From Sedimentibacter sp. MB31-C6 (GTDB lineage: Bacteria; Bacillota; Clostridia; Tissierellales; Sedimentibacteraceae): a stretch of DNA of 64,000 nt. Positions 37,053 to 45,141 of the stretch are shown here, one piece after another (the first letter of the stretch is position 1; the number at the start of each line of letters is the position of its first letter). Both the position numbers and the translations under genes were made by a program. The notes under the pieces are model-generated. The model had not been told where the DNA came from and did not search any database. It saw only the letters and a program-made list of their open reading frames with translations. The stretch spans positions 2,852,001 through 2,916,000 of the forward strand of contig NZ_CP142396.1 in the NCBI RefSeq assembly GCF_035934735.1, given 5' to 3'.

Positions 37053-38357
37053 ATGATAAAAGTTGTTCATTATATAAATCAATTCTTTGCTAATGTTGGT
37101 GGAGAAGAAATGGCTCACATTCCTGCTGAAGTAAGAGAAGGTATTGTAGGCCCTGGGTTAGCTTTTAAACAAGCTTTTAAGGATGAAGCAGAAATTGTTG
37201 CAACAATAGTTTGTGGTGATTCATATTTTAATGAAAATCTTGAAGAAGCAAAGAGTGCTATATTAGAAATGGTAAGAAAATATAATCCTGATTTATTTAT
37301 TGCAGGACCAGCATTCAATGCAGGTAGATATGGTGTTGCTTGTGGCACTATAGCCAAAGCAGTTAATGATGAATTAGGTATACCAGTAATTACAGGTATG
37401 TATATAGAAAATCCTGGTGTAGATATGTTTAAAAACAGTTTATACATAGTTTCTACAAAAAATTCAGCTGCTGGTATGAGAGATGCTGTTAAAAAAATGG
37501 CTCCATTAGCATTAAAATTAGCCAAAAAAGAAAAAATAGGATCTTCATTTGAAGAAAGTTATATTCCAAATGGAATAAGAAAAAATTTCTTTGAAAAAGA
37601 AAGAGGTTCAAAAAGAGCAGTAAAAATGCTTATTAATAAATTAAATGGAAAAGATTTTGTTACAGAATATCCAATGCCTGATTTTGATAGAGTAGAAGCA
37701 AATCCTGCTGTTAAGGATATATCAAAAGCTAAAATAGCATTAGTTACTTCTGGTGGTATAGTACCAAAGGGAAATCCAGATCATATTGAATCATCTAGTG
37801 CATCTAAGTATGGTAAGTACGATATTGATGGAGTGCAAGATTTAACAGAAGAAACATTTGAAACTGCACATGGTGGATATGACCCTGTTTATGCTAATTT
37901 AGATGCTGACAGAGTATTACCAGTAGATATATTAAGAGAATTTGAAAAAGAAGGTAAAATAGGTAGTTTATATAGATATTATTATACAACAGTTGGTAAT
38001 GGTACTGCAGTTAAAAGTGCTAAAGGCTTTGCTGAAGAAATTGGTAAAGAATTGAAGGCTGATAAAGTAGATGCAGTTATACTTACTTCAACCTGAGGTA
38101 CCTGTACACGTTGCGGCGCAACGATGGTAAAAGAAATTGAAAGAGCGGGAATTCCTGTTGTTCATATGTGTACTGTAGTTCCTATTTCGCTAACAGTTGG
38201 TGCGAACCGGATAGTTCCAACAATTGCAATTCCACATCCATTAGGGAATCCTTCTTTGACAATTGAAGAAGAAAGAGATATAAGAAGGAATTTAGTTGGA
38301 AGAGCATTAAGAGCTTTAGAAACTGAAATAACAGAACAAACAGTTTTTGAGAGTTAG
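37053..38357 (+). CDS. grdB: Glycine reductase component B selenoprotein GrdB (TGA = selenocysteine)
   Basis: The frame runs from ATG 37053 to TAG at 38357 through one TGA at 38094-38096, which encodes selenocysteine 348 in LTST-U-GTCTRCGATM. The total is 434 residues, the usual GrdB length. GrdB uses the selenol to attack the bound glycine and pass a carboxymethyl group to GrdA. Sequence before the TGA (FANVGGEEMAHIPAEVREG) and after it (GIPVVHMCTVVPISLTVGANRIVPTIAIPHPLGNP) both match GrdB, so this is recoding, not a frameshift or nonsense mutation. A hairpin at 38109-38123 is in place for SECIS. Confidence 0.97.
38097..38130 (+). other. Candidate SECIS element of grdB
   Basis: Starting 12 bases after the TGA, CGTTGC (38109-38114) and GCAACG (38118-38123) form a six-pair stem with the tight loop GGC, with G bases in the loop. 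Distance and position fit a bacterial SECIS; the loop is smaller than in the E. coli fdhF element. Confidence 0.5.
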
Positions 38358-38360
38358 TTA

Positions 38361-38408
38361 AAGGATCTCATTGAGATCCTTCGAGCTTTGCTCTCAGAAT
38401 GACAGACT
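38361..38408. repeat. Small hairpin repeat between grdB and trxB
   Basis: AAGGATCTCA pairs with TGAGATCCTT around one base (38361-38381). CGAGCTTTGCTCTCAGAATGACAG follows, a tail like that of dispersed repeats in many Firmicutes and similar to the GGATGACNAGAA tails at 6447 and 25247. It may also slow or end part of the transcription. Confidence 0.5.
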
Positions 38409-38467
38409 ATATTATAGTTAGTATAGTAAGATTTGACCCATGACATTACAGAGAAAAGAGGTGTGAA

Positions 38468-39400
38468 ATGAGCAAAGTATATGATGTTATAATAATTGGA
38501 GCTGGACCTGCAGGATTATCAGCAGGTATTTATGCAGGAAGAGCAAGATTAAGTACATTAATTATTGAAAAGGAAAAGGATGGAGGACAAATAGTTCTCA
38601 CATCTGAAGTAGAAAACTATCCAGGTTGCTTAGAAGGTGAATCAGGCCCTACTTTGGTTGATAGAATGGCTGAACAGGCAAAGCATTTTGGTGCAGAGAA
38701 GGTTTATGATGAAATAATAGAAGTTAATCTTGAAGGCAAAGAAAAGGTGCTTAAAGGCAAAAAAGGTGAGTATTTAGGAAAAACAGTTATAGTTGCTACT
38801 GGAGCAACTTCAAGACCGATAGGTTGTCCAGGAGAAAAAACTTTTACTGGAAAGGGAGTTTCTTATTGTGCAACTTGTGATGGAGCCTTTTTTGAGGATT
38901 TTGAAGTATATGTAGTAGGCGGTGGCGATACAGCAGTTGAGGAAGCATTATACTTAACCAAATTTGCGAGAAAAGTATCTATAATTCACAGAAGAAATGA
39001 ATTGAGAGCAGCAAAATCTATTCAAGATAAAGCAAAAGCAAATCCAAAAATTGATTTTATCTGGGATTCAGTTGTTAAAGAAATTAAAGGCGACGGAATT
39101 GTTGATACAATGATTATTGAGAATGTAAAAACTGGTGAATTAACTGAGGTTAAAGCAGATGAAGATGATGGTACATTTGGTATTTTTGTATTTATAGGAT
39201 ATGTTCCGAAAACAAAAATATTTGAGGATATGCTTGAACTTCAAAAAGGTTACATTGTTACTGATGAAAATATGAATACCAATATTGAAGGTGTGTATGC
39301 AGCTGGAGATATAAGAGTAAAAAGTTTAAGACAGGTTGTTACTGCAGCAGCTGACGGAGCAATAGCAGCTGTTCAAGCAGAAAAATACTTGGAGCAATAG
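38468..39400 (+). CDS. trxB: Thioredoxin reductase
   Basis: A 310-residue flavoenzyme with FAD-binding IIGAGPAGLSAGIYAGRA (residues about 10-27), the redox-active CATC at 134-137 and the pyridine-nucleotide site VVGGGDTAVEEALYL. It reduces the neighbouring TrxA, which in turn reduces GrdA and hence drives glycine reduction. It lies inside the grd cluster between grdB and grdA, as in other glycine-fermenting Clostridia. GAGGTGTGAA precedes the ATG. Confidence 0.96.
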   Translation: MSKVYDVIIIGAGPAGLSAGIYAGRARLSTLIIEKEKDGGQIVLTSEVENYPGCLEGESGPTLVDRMAEQAKHFGAEKVYDEIIEVNLEGKEKVLKGKKGEYLGKTVIVATGATSRPIGCPGEKTFTGKGVSYCATCDGAFFEDFEVYVVGGGDTAVEEALYLTKFARKVSIIHRRNELRAAKSIQDKAKANPKIDFIWDSVVKEIKGDGIVDTMIIENVKTGELTEVKADEDDGTFGIFVFIGYVPKTKIFEDMLELQKGYIVTDENMNTNIEGVYAAGDIRVKSLRQVVTAAADGAIAAVQAEKYLEQ

Positions 39401-39413
39401 TAGGAGGTAAATT

Positions 39414-39731
39414 ATGTTAGAGTTAGATAAAAAAACCTTTGAGCCTGAGGTATTACAAGGAGAAGGTTATATATTAGTAGATTTTTATGGTGATGGTTGT
39501 GCTCCTTGTCAATCTTTAATGCCACATGTAATAGAGTTTTCTGAAAAATATGGTGATAAAATTAAATTTATGAAATTAAATACTACTAAGGCTAGAAGAG
39601 TTGCTATAGGACAAAAAGTATTAGGTTTGCCTGTTATTGCAATCTATAAAGACGGAGAAAAAGTAGAAGAATTAGTAAAAGAAGATGCTACTCCAGAAAA
39701 TATAGAAGCAATGATAAATAAATATATTTAA
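39414..39731 (+). CDS. trxA: Thioredoxin of the glycine reductase system (GCAPC active site)
   Basis: A 105-residue thioredoxin whose active site is G-C29-A-P-C32 instead of the standard WCGPC. Loss of the Trp and Gly is a feature of Grd-linked thioredoxins in amino-acid-fermenting Clostridia and probably tunes potential and partner choice. The remaining fold is standard (ILVDFYGDG, then [16 protein letters not shown] with the cis-Pro). It starts 14 bases after trxB with AGGAGG. Confidence 0.95.
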   Translation: MLELDKKTFEPEVLQGEGYILVDFYGDGCAPCQSLMPHVIEFSEKYGDKIKFMKLNTTKARRVAIGQKVLGLPVIAIYKDGEKVEELVKEDATPENIEAMINKYI

Positions 39732-39767
39732 ACAGACAATTAACAAAAAATAATAGGAGGTTTAACT

Positions 39768-40241
39768 ATGAGCTTATTAAAAGATAAGAAAGTAATTATA
39801 ATAGGCGACAGAGATGGGATTCCAGGACCAGCCATTGAAGAATGTGTAAAAAGTGCTGGAGCAGAAGTAGTTTTTTCATCTACTGAATGTTTTGTCTGAA
39901 CTGCCGCAGGAGCAATGGATTTGGAAAATCAGAAAAGGGTTAAAGAGTTAACAGAAAAGTACGGTGCTGAAAACATAGTAGTTGTACTTGGTGCAGCTGA
40001 AGGTGAAGCTTCAGGCTTAGCAGCTGAAACTGTTACAAATGGTGACCCTACTTATGCAGGTCCATTGACAGGAGTTCAGTTAGGACTCAGTGTATTTCAC
40101 GTTTGTGAACCAGAAGTAAAAGAAGAAGTTGACGAATCTATTTATGATGAACAAATCAGCATGATGGAAATGGTATTAGATGTTGATGACATAGTAGATG
40201 AAATGAAACCAATTAGAGAAGATTATTGTAAATATTTATAA
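39768..40241 (+). CDS. grdA: Glycine reductase component A selenoprotein GrdA (TGA = selenocysteine)
   Basis: A full frame runs from ATG 39768 to 40241 (157 residues) with a TGA at 39897-39899 encoding selenocysteine 44 in the CFVU motif. The start [20 protein letters not shown] and the downstream [24 protein letters not shown] are typical of GrdA. It accepts the carboxymethyl group on its selenol and transfers it to component C as ketene plus a selenide-sulfide, later reduced by thioredoxin. TAGGAGG precedes the ATG. A SECIS is expected right after the TGA, but I see only a weak stem there. Confidence 0.97.
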
Positions 40242-40270
40242 TATGAATAATAAATTTTTAGAATATTTTT

Positions 40271-40428
40271 ACGAGATATAAGGATATCCCCTTCCCAGAT
40301 GCGATATCCTTAAACTCGTAAGCAGTGTGATGTAATAATTGCTTCGCAGCTACTGCGAAGCAAATTTTCAAACTTAATTTAAAGTATAAAGTTTAAAGTT
40401 TAAATAAACTGATTAAACTTTATACTTT
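40271..40428 (+). repeat. Three consecutive hairpins between grdA and grdC
   Basis: The first stem, ACGAG..TAAGGATATC pairing with GATATCCTTA..CTCGT, spans about 40271-40319. The second, TTGCTTCGCAG/CTGCGAAGCAA at 40339-40363, has 11 perfect pairs and a CTA loop and is followed by AATTTT. The third, at 40381-40396/40413-40428, has 16 perfect pairs. The second looks like a weak terminator. This spacer may lower transcription of grdC-grdD or protect the grdA message. Confidence 0.6.
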
Positions 40429-40464
40429 GTATTTTAAATAGTTAATAGCACTAAGGAGGTAATT

Positions 40465-41997
40465 ATGAACAGTGTAATAAAAGGAGCTAGTTATATTTTA
40501 GCCTTTGTACCTGATATGGTTTTACATAATGGTACAACACAAACTACTGAAAGAACTGTTAACCCAAATTCAGAGTATTTAAAAGAAATTAAAAATCACA
40601 TAAGAAATTATGAGCAAGTAGTAAAATATCCACCAAATCAAGCTTATATAGGTAATATTACACCTGATGATTTAGCAAATTATGAATTGCCATGGTATGA
40701 CAAATCAATAGAAAATGCTGATAGGTTTGGAAAGTATGGGGAGATAATGCCCCAAGATGAATTTATCTGTTTAATGCAAATGTGTGATGTATTTGATCTT
40801 GTGAAACTTGAAAAAGAATTTGTTCAACTTACTAGAGAAAAACTATCAAAGCATCCATTAATAGATGAAAATTTATTAGGAAGATTAAAAGATGGTGATG
40901 ATGCTGAAATAATTGAAAAATTAGTTTCTGAAGAGCATTCAGAACCTATATATAATAATAGTAAATTAATTGGATGTGTAAAAAGAGCACATGATATTGA
41001 TGTTAACCTAAGTGCTCATGTTATGTTAGAAAATTTGGTTTCTAAGGCTTCAAATGTTCTATCTATTTTGAATTTAATAGCTAAACATAATATTAATAGA
41101 GAAGAAATTGATTATGTTATTGATTGTTGTGAAGAAGCTTGTGGTGACATGAATCAAAGAGGTGGAGGTAATTTTGCAAAAGCATGTGCAGAGGTTGCAG
41201 GGCTAACAAATGCTACTGGTTCTGATGTAAGAGGTTTTTGTGCAGGTCCAGCTCATGCACTAATTGAAGCTGCTGCCCTTGTAAAAGCTGGAGCATATAA
41301 GAATGTAATTGTTTCAGCAGGAGGCTCTACTGCAAAACTAGGTATGAATGGTAAAGATCATATTAAAAAGGGACTTCCAATACTTGAAGATGTTCTAGGT
41401 GGTTTTTCTATTTTAATAAGCGAAAATGATGGTATCAATCCAGAAATAAGGTTAGATTTTATAGGAAAACATTGTGTAGGTACTGGTTCTTCTCCTCAAG
41501 CAGTTATTACTTCTTTAGTATCATCTTTAGATAAGGCTGGAATGAAAATTACTGATGTAGATAAATATTCAGTTGAAATGCAAAATCCTGACATTACAAA
41601 ACCTGCTGGAGCAGGAGATGTTCCTTTAGCAAACTATAAAATGATTGGAGCTTTGGCAGTAAAAAGAGGTGACATAGAGAAAAAGGAATTAATTGATTTT
41701 ACTAAAAAGCATGGGATGATAGGCTGGGCACCAACTCAGGGACATATCCCATCAGGAGTACCATATATAGGATTTGGAAGACAAGATATACTAGATGGTA
41801 AAATTAAGAATGCTATGATAGTTGGAAAAGGTAGTTTGTTCCTAGGCAGAATGACAAATTTATTTGACGGTGTTTCCTTTATTATTGAAGCAAACAAAGG
41901 AAAAGAAGAAGAACAAACTTCTGTTTCTGAAGATAAAATAAAAGAATTAATTGCACAAGCATTAAAAAATTTCGCTTCAAATCTACTAACTGAATAG
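40465..41997 (+). CDS. grdC: Glycine/sarcosine/betaine reductase component C, beta subunit GrdC
   Basis: A 510-residue GrdC, related to FabH-type condensing enzymes. Family blocks are VPDMVLHNGTTQTTERTVNPNSEYLKE, DYVIDCCEEACGDMNQRGGGNFAKACAEVAG and RGFCAGPAHALIEAAALVKAG. Component C takes the carboxymethyl-selenyl group from GrdA and, with GrdD, releases acetyl phosphate. AGGAGG precedes the ATG. grdD follows after 10 bases. Confidence 0.96.
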   Translation: MNSVIKGASYILAFVPDMVLHNGTTQTTERTVNPNSEYLKEIKNHIRNYEQVVKYPPNQAYIGNITPDDLANYELPWYDKSIENADRFGKYGEIMPQDEFICLMQMCDVFDLVKLEKEFVQLTREKLSKHPLIDENLLGRLKDGDDAEIIEKLVSEEHSEPIYNNSKLIGCVKRAHDIDVNLSAHVMLENLVSKASNVLSILNLIAKHNINREEIDYVIDCCEEACGDMNQRGGGNFAKACAEVAGLTNATGSDVRGFCAGPAHALIEAAALVKAGAYKNVIVSAGGSTAKLGMNGKDHIKKGLPILEDVLGGFSILISENDGINPEIRLDFIGKHCVGTGSSPQAVITSLVSSLDKAGMKITDVDKYSVEMQNPDITKPAGAGDVPLANYKMIGALAVKRGDIEKKELIDFTKKHGMIGWAPTQGHIPSGVPYIGFGRQDILDGKIKNAMIVGKGSLFLGRMTNLFDGVSFIIEANKGKEEEQTSVSEDKIKELIAQALKNFASNLLTE

Positions 41998-42007
41998 GAG
42001 TGAAGAA

Positions 42008-43177
42008 ATGTCTGAAAAACAAGTAAATCAAATAATAGGTAAAGTATTTAATCAATTGGCAGACACATTAATAAGTGGCGAATATGGACAAAAGCCACGT
42101 ATTGGAATAACAGCTATAGGAAGCGAACACGGTGAAGATAATATTATTGAAGCAGCATTAAATGCAAGTAAAAGTTCTATTGAAACGATTGTTATAGGAA
42201 CAAAGGATATAGATGGCATTGAATCATCTATAGTAAAATCTGAAGCCGAAGCACATAAAAGAATGGATTTGTTACTAGAATCTAAAAAAATAGATGCTGC
42301 AGTTACTATGCATTATCCATTTCCAATTGGGGTTTCAACAGTAGGTAAAGTAATTACCCCTGGAAAGGGAAAAGAAATGTTTATTGCTACAACTACAGGA
42401 ACTTCCTCAACGGATAAAGTTGAAGGAATGGTAAAAAATGCAATTTATGGTATTATAACTGCTAAGGCTTGTGGTATTAAAAATCCAACTGTAGGCATTT
42501 TAAATGTAGATGGGGCTAGACAAACAGAAATTGCTTTGAAAAAGCTTCAAAGTCAAGGTTACGATATTAATTTTGCGTCATCTCAAAGATCTGATGGAGG
42601 ATCTGTTATGCGCGGGAATGACTTACTTATGGGTTCGGCAGATGTTATGGTTATGGATTCATTGACAGGTAATCTTATGATTAAAATTTTCTCTTCATAT
42701 ACTACTGGTGGTAATTATGAATCCTTAGGCTATGGTTATGGACCAGGTATAGGAGAAAACTTTAAAAAATTAATTTTAATAATTTCCAGAGCGTCAGGAG
42801 CTCCTTTAATTGAAGGTGCAATAAAATTTGCAGCGAAACTTGTTAAAGGAAATTGTATTGAAATAGCTAAAAACGAATTTAATAAAGCTAATAATGCAGG
42901 TTTGAAAGATATATTAAGTGGATTAAAGTCTAGTAAAAAGTCAGAAGTTGAAGAAATAAAAGCACCTAGTAAAGAAGTTGTTACCTTTCAAATTTCTGGA
43001 ATTGAAATAATGGATCTTGAAGATGCAGTAAAATTACTTTGGAAAGAAGGCATTTATGCTGAAAGTGGAATGGGTTGTACAGGACCTATAATTTTAGTTA
43101 ATGAAGAAAAAACAAATGAAGCTATAAAAATTCTTTCAAAAGCAGAATACATTGCTAAAGAACAGACTGATTGTTAA
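42008..43177 (+). CDS. grdD: Glycine/sarcosine/betaine reductase component C, alpha subunit GrdD
   Basis: A 389-residue GrdD, related to PlsX/phosphate acyltransferase folds. It has YPFPIGVSTVGKVITPGKGKEMFIATTTGTSSTDKVEGM and SQRSDGGSVMRGNDLLMGSADVMVMDSLTGN, and a C-terminal GMGCTGPIILVNEE with Cys357, the likely acetyl-thioester residue by comparison with studied GrdD. It phosphorolyses the acetyl thioester to acetyl phosphate. A terminator follows at 43214, closing the locus. Confidence 0.95.
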   Translation: MSEKQVNQIIGKVFNQLADTLISGEYGQKPRIGITAIGSEHGEDNIIEAALNASKSSIETIVIGTKDIDGIESSIVKSEAEAHKRMDLLLESKKIDAAVTMHYPFPIGVSTVGKVITPGKGKEMFIATTTGTSSTDKVEGMVKNAIYGIITAKACGIKNPTVGILNVDGARQTEIALKKLQSQGYDINFASSQRSDGGSVMRGNDLLMGSADVMVMDSLTGNLMIKIFSSYTTGGNYESLGYGYGPGIGENFKKLILIISRASGAPLIEGAIKFAAKLVKGNCIEIAKNEFNKANNAGLKDILSGLKSSKKSEVEEIKAPSKEVVTFQISGIEIMDLEDAVKLLWKEGIYAESGMGCTGPIILVNEEKTNEAIKILSKAEYIAKEQTDC

Positions 43178-43213
43178 AAGTACATTGATAGTATTATGAT
43201 GATATAATAAATT

Positions 43214-43263
43214 AAAGAAATTCTTTAAAACTGATAAAAAAGTTGTGGAGAATTTCTTTTTTT
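43214..43263 (+). terminator. Terminator of the grd locus
   Basis: AAAGAAATTCT (43214-43224) pairs perfectly with AGAATTTCTTT (43249-43259), followed by T. Confidence 0.85.
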
Positions 43264-43294
43264 GTAGAAGAAATTTTTAATTTCTATCTGAAAT

Positions 43295-43336
43295 GAGGGA
43301 CGCATATAATTCGTCACTACGTTTATCAGAGAGTTT
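43295..43336. repeat. Partial copy of the GGGACGCAT intergenic repeat
   Basis: GAGGGACGCATATAATTCGTC resembles the left hairpin of the repeats at 6447 and 25247 but has decayed. The rest of the 294-base gap between grdD and rpoN is A/T-rich with no frame seen. Confidence 0.35.
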
Positions 43337-43421
43337 CATTACTTAAAGGGTTTTTGTTTACTAATTAATGCCAAAAACTTATGTTTTTTATTATAATTCT
43401 TAATAAGAATTCATTATTATG

Positions 43422-43449
43422 TTGAAAAATTAATATAATTTGGTATAAT
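43422..43449 (+). promoter_or_regulatory. Promoter of rpoN
   Basis: TTGAAA (43422-43427) and TATAAT (43444-43449) with a 16-base spacer; the ATG lies 22 bases further. Confidence 0.65.
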
Positions 43450-43471
43450 ATATATAGCAGGGAGTGATATT

Positions 43472-44878
43472 ATGAAAATGGGATTTGAACTGAATCTTTC
43501 ACAGACTCAAAAGCTTATAATGACACCAGAATTGAGACAAGCCATTCAAATTTTACAATTTAATAATGTAGAATTGTCAGAGTTTATTAATAAACAGTTA
43601 GAAGTAAATCCGTTTCTTGAAACTGCTGATAAGAATAATGATTCTAATTCTAGTGAAGAAATTACTAATGATTTTGAAAAAAATGAAACAAAGGAAGAAA
43701 TTGATTGGAAGGATGTACTTGAAAAATATGATGATATAAGTTATAAGGCATATGGCAATGTAATTGAATCAGAGTATAAACAAACCTTTGAAAGTTATAC
43801 ATCCAAAAAAATGACTCTGAAGGATCATTTAATGGTTCAAATAGGTGTATCTGTCAAAACTCAAAAAGAAAAAAGAATAGGAGAATTCATAATTGAGTCC
43901 CTGGATAGCAAAGGTTATCTTGGATGTTCATTACAAGATATTAGCCTATTGTTAAATGAGGATATTGTAGAGATTGAAAGAATCTTAAGATTGATACAAA
44001 CCTTTGACCCAGTTGGAGTTGGAGCTAGAAGTTTAAGTGAATGTTTAAAAATACAGATGAAAGAAAAAGGAATAAAAGATAAAAATGCATATATAATTGT
44101 TGAAGATTATTTGGAAGATGTTGCAACTAACAAAATCCAAAAGATTGCCAAGGAACTTCATATTACGATTAATAGAGTGCAAAATATCTGTGACATAATA
44201 AAAATACTTGAACCTAAACCATCTAGAGGATTCATTGTAGACAGTGATAATATAAGGTATATAGTACCTGATGTTACTATTGAAAAAATAGGTGATGAAT
44301 ATATTATTATTGTAAACGATAATAATTTACCAATGCTAACAATAAGCAGTTATTATAAAGATATGATTAATAATTTGGATAACAAAGAAGCAAATAAGTT
44401 TTTAACAGATAAGCTTAATTCTTCTATGTGGTTAATTAAAAGCATTGAACAAAGAAAGATGACGCTTTATAAAGTTGTAGAATCCATTCTAAAATTTCAA
44501 AGAAAATTTTTTGATGAAGGAAAAACAGAGTTAAAACCTCTTGTCTTAAAAGATGTTGCTGATGAAATAGGAATACATGAATCTACAGTAAGTAGAGCTA
44601 CAAACGGTAAATATGTACAAACACCTAGAGGATTATTTGAACTTAAATACTTTTTTTCTAGCAGTTTAAATGATGAATCAGGTGGTAGTGTATCCTCAAC
44701 AAGTGTAAAAACTAAAATAAAGAATTTAATTGAAAAAGAAAACTCTAAAAAACCATTAAGTGATCAGAAAATATCTGATATATTAAATGAAGATGGTGTA
44801 AATATATCGAGAAGAACAGTTGCAAAATACAGAGACGAAATGAGAATACCTTCATCGTCTTTAAGAAGAAGGTATTAA
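43472..44878 (+). CDS. rpoN: RNA polymerase sigma-54 factor RpoN
   Basis: A 468-residue sigma-54. The Gln/Leu-rich activator region LNLSQTQKLIMTPELRQAIQILQFNNVELSEFI is at residues 6-39. The helix-turn-helix region is VADEIGIHESTVSRATNGKYVQTPRG, and the RpoN box appears near the end as SRRTVAKYRDEMRIPSSSLRRRY. GGGAGTG precedes the ATG. It has its own promoter and terminator. It would serve the -24/-12 promoter at 25385 driven by the PAS activator. Confidence 0.97.
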   Translation: MKMGFELNLSQTQKLIMTPELRQAIQILQFNNVELSEFINKQLEVNPFLETADKNNDSNSSEEITNDFEKNETKEEIDWKDVLEKYDDISYKAYGNVIESEYKQTFESYTSKKMTLKDHLMVQIGVSVKTQKEKRIGEFIIESLDSKGYLGCSLQDISLLLNEDIVEIERILRLIQTFDPVGVGARSLSECLKIQMKEKGIKDKNAYIIVEDYLEDVATNKIQKIAKELHITINRVQNICDIIKILEPKPSRGFIVDSDNIRYIVPDVTIEKIGDEYIIIVNDNNLPMLTISSYYKDMINNLDNKEANKFLTDKLNSSMWLIKSIEQRKMTLYKVVESILKFQRKFFDEGKTELKPLVLKDVADEIGIHESTVSRATNGKYVQTPRGLFELKYFFSSSLNDESGGSVSSTSVKTKIKNLIEKENSKKPLSDQKISDILNEDGVNISRRTVAKYRDEMRIPSSSLRRRY

Positions 44879-44914
44879 AAATCATCACATTTACTTTATG
44901 TGATGATTTTTTTT
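44877..44914 (+). terminator. Terminator of rpoN
   Basis: AAAATCATCACAT pairs with ATGTGATGATTTT and ends in eight T. Confidence 0.9.
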
Positions 44915-44922
44915 ACACATTA

Positions 44923-44952
44923 TTGACGAAAAATATTACAGTTGTATATAAA
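44923..44952 (+). promoter_or_regulatory. Promoter of the peptide-binding protein gene
   Basis: TTGACG (44923-44928) with TATAAA (44947-44952), spacer 18, or TATATA at 44945 with spacer 16. The leader to 45142 is about 180 bases; nothing further is recognised in it. Confidence 0.5.
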
Positions 44953-45141
44953 ATATTAGAAGGATATAAAAAATATAAAAAAAATAGAAACAAATATATA
45001 ATAAAAATCATTTTAAAGTAAATAGAAATTATTGATTTATCCTATACATGCAAATAGAAAGTATTTTTTAAAATTAGGTAAATAGCATATATGGCATTAA
45101 AGTTGCATATATTTAATAAAAAAAATTATGAGGTGTATATT

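Noticed and set aside
37115-37525. Long antisense open frame opposite grdB
   Set aside because: It mirrors a strongly conserved coding gene and has no ribosome site or family similarity; it is a shadow frame.
38094-38096. Possible nonsense mutation or split gene in grdB
   Set aside because: The TGA lies at the known selenocysteine position and similarity continues in the same frame to a normal GrdB C-terminus.
39897-39899. Possible nonsense mutation in grdA
   Set aside because: Same reasoning: the CFV-TGA motif at residue 44 is the selenocysteine site of GrdA.
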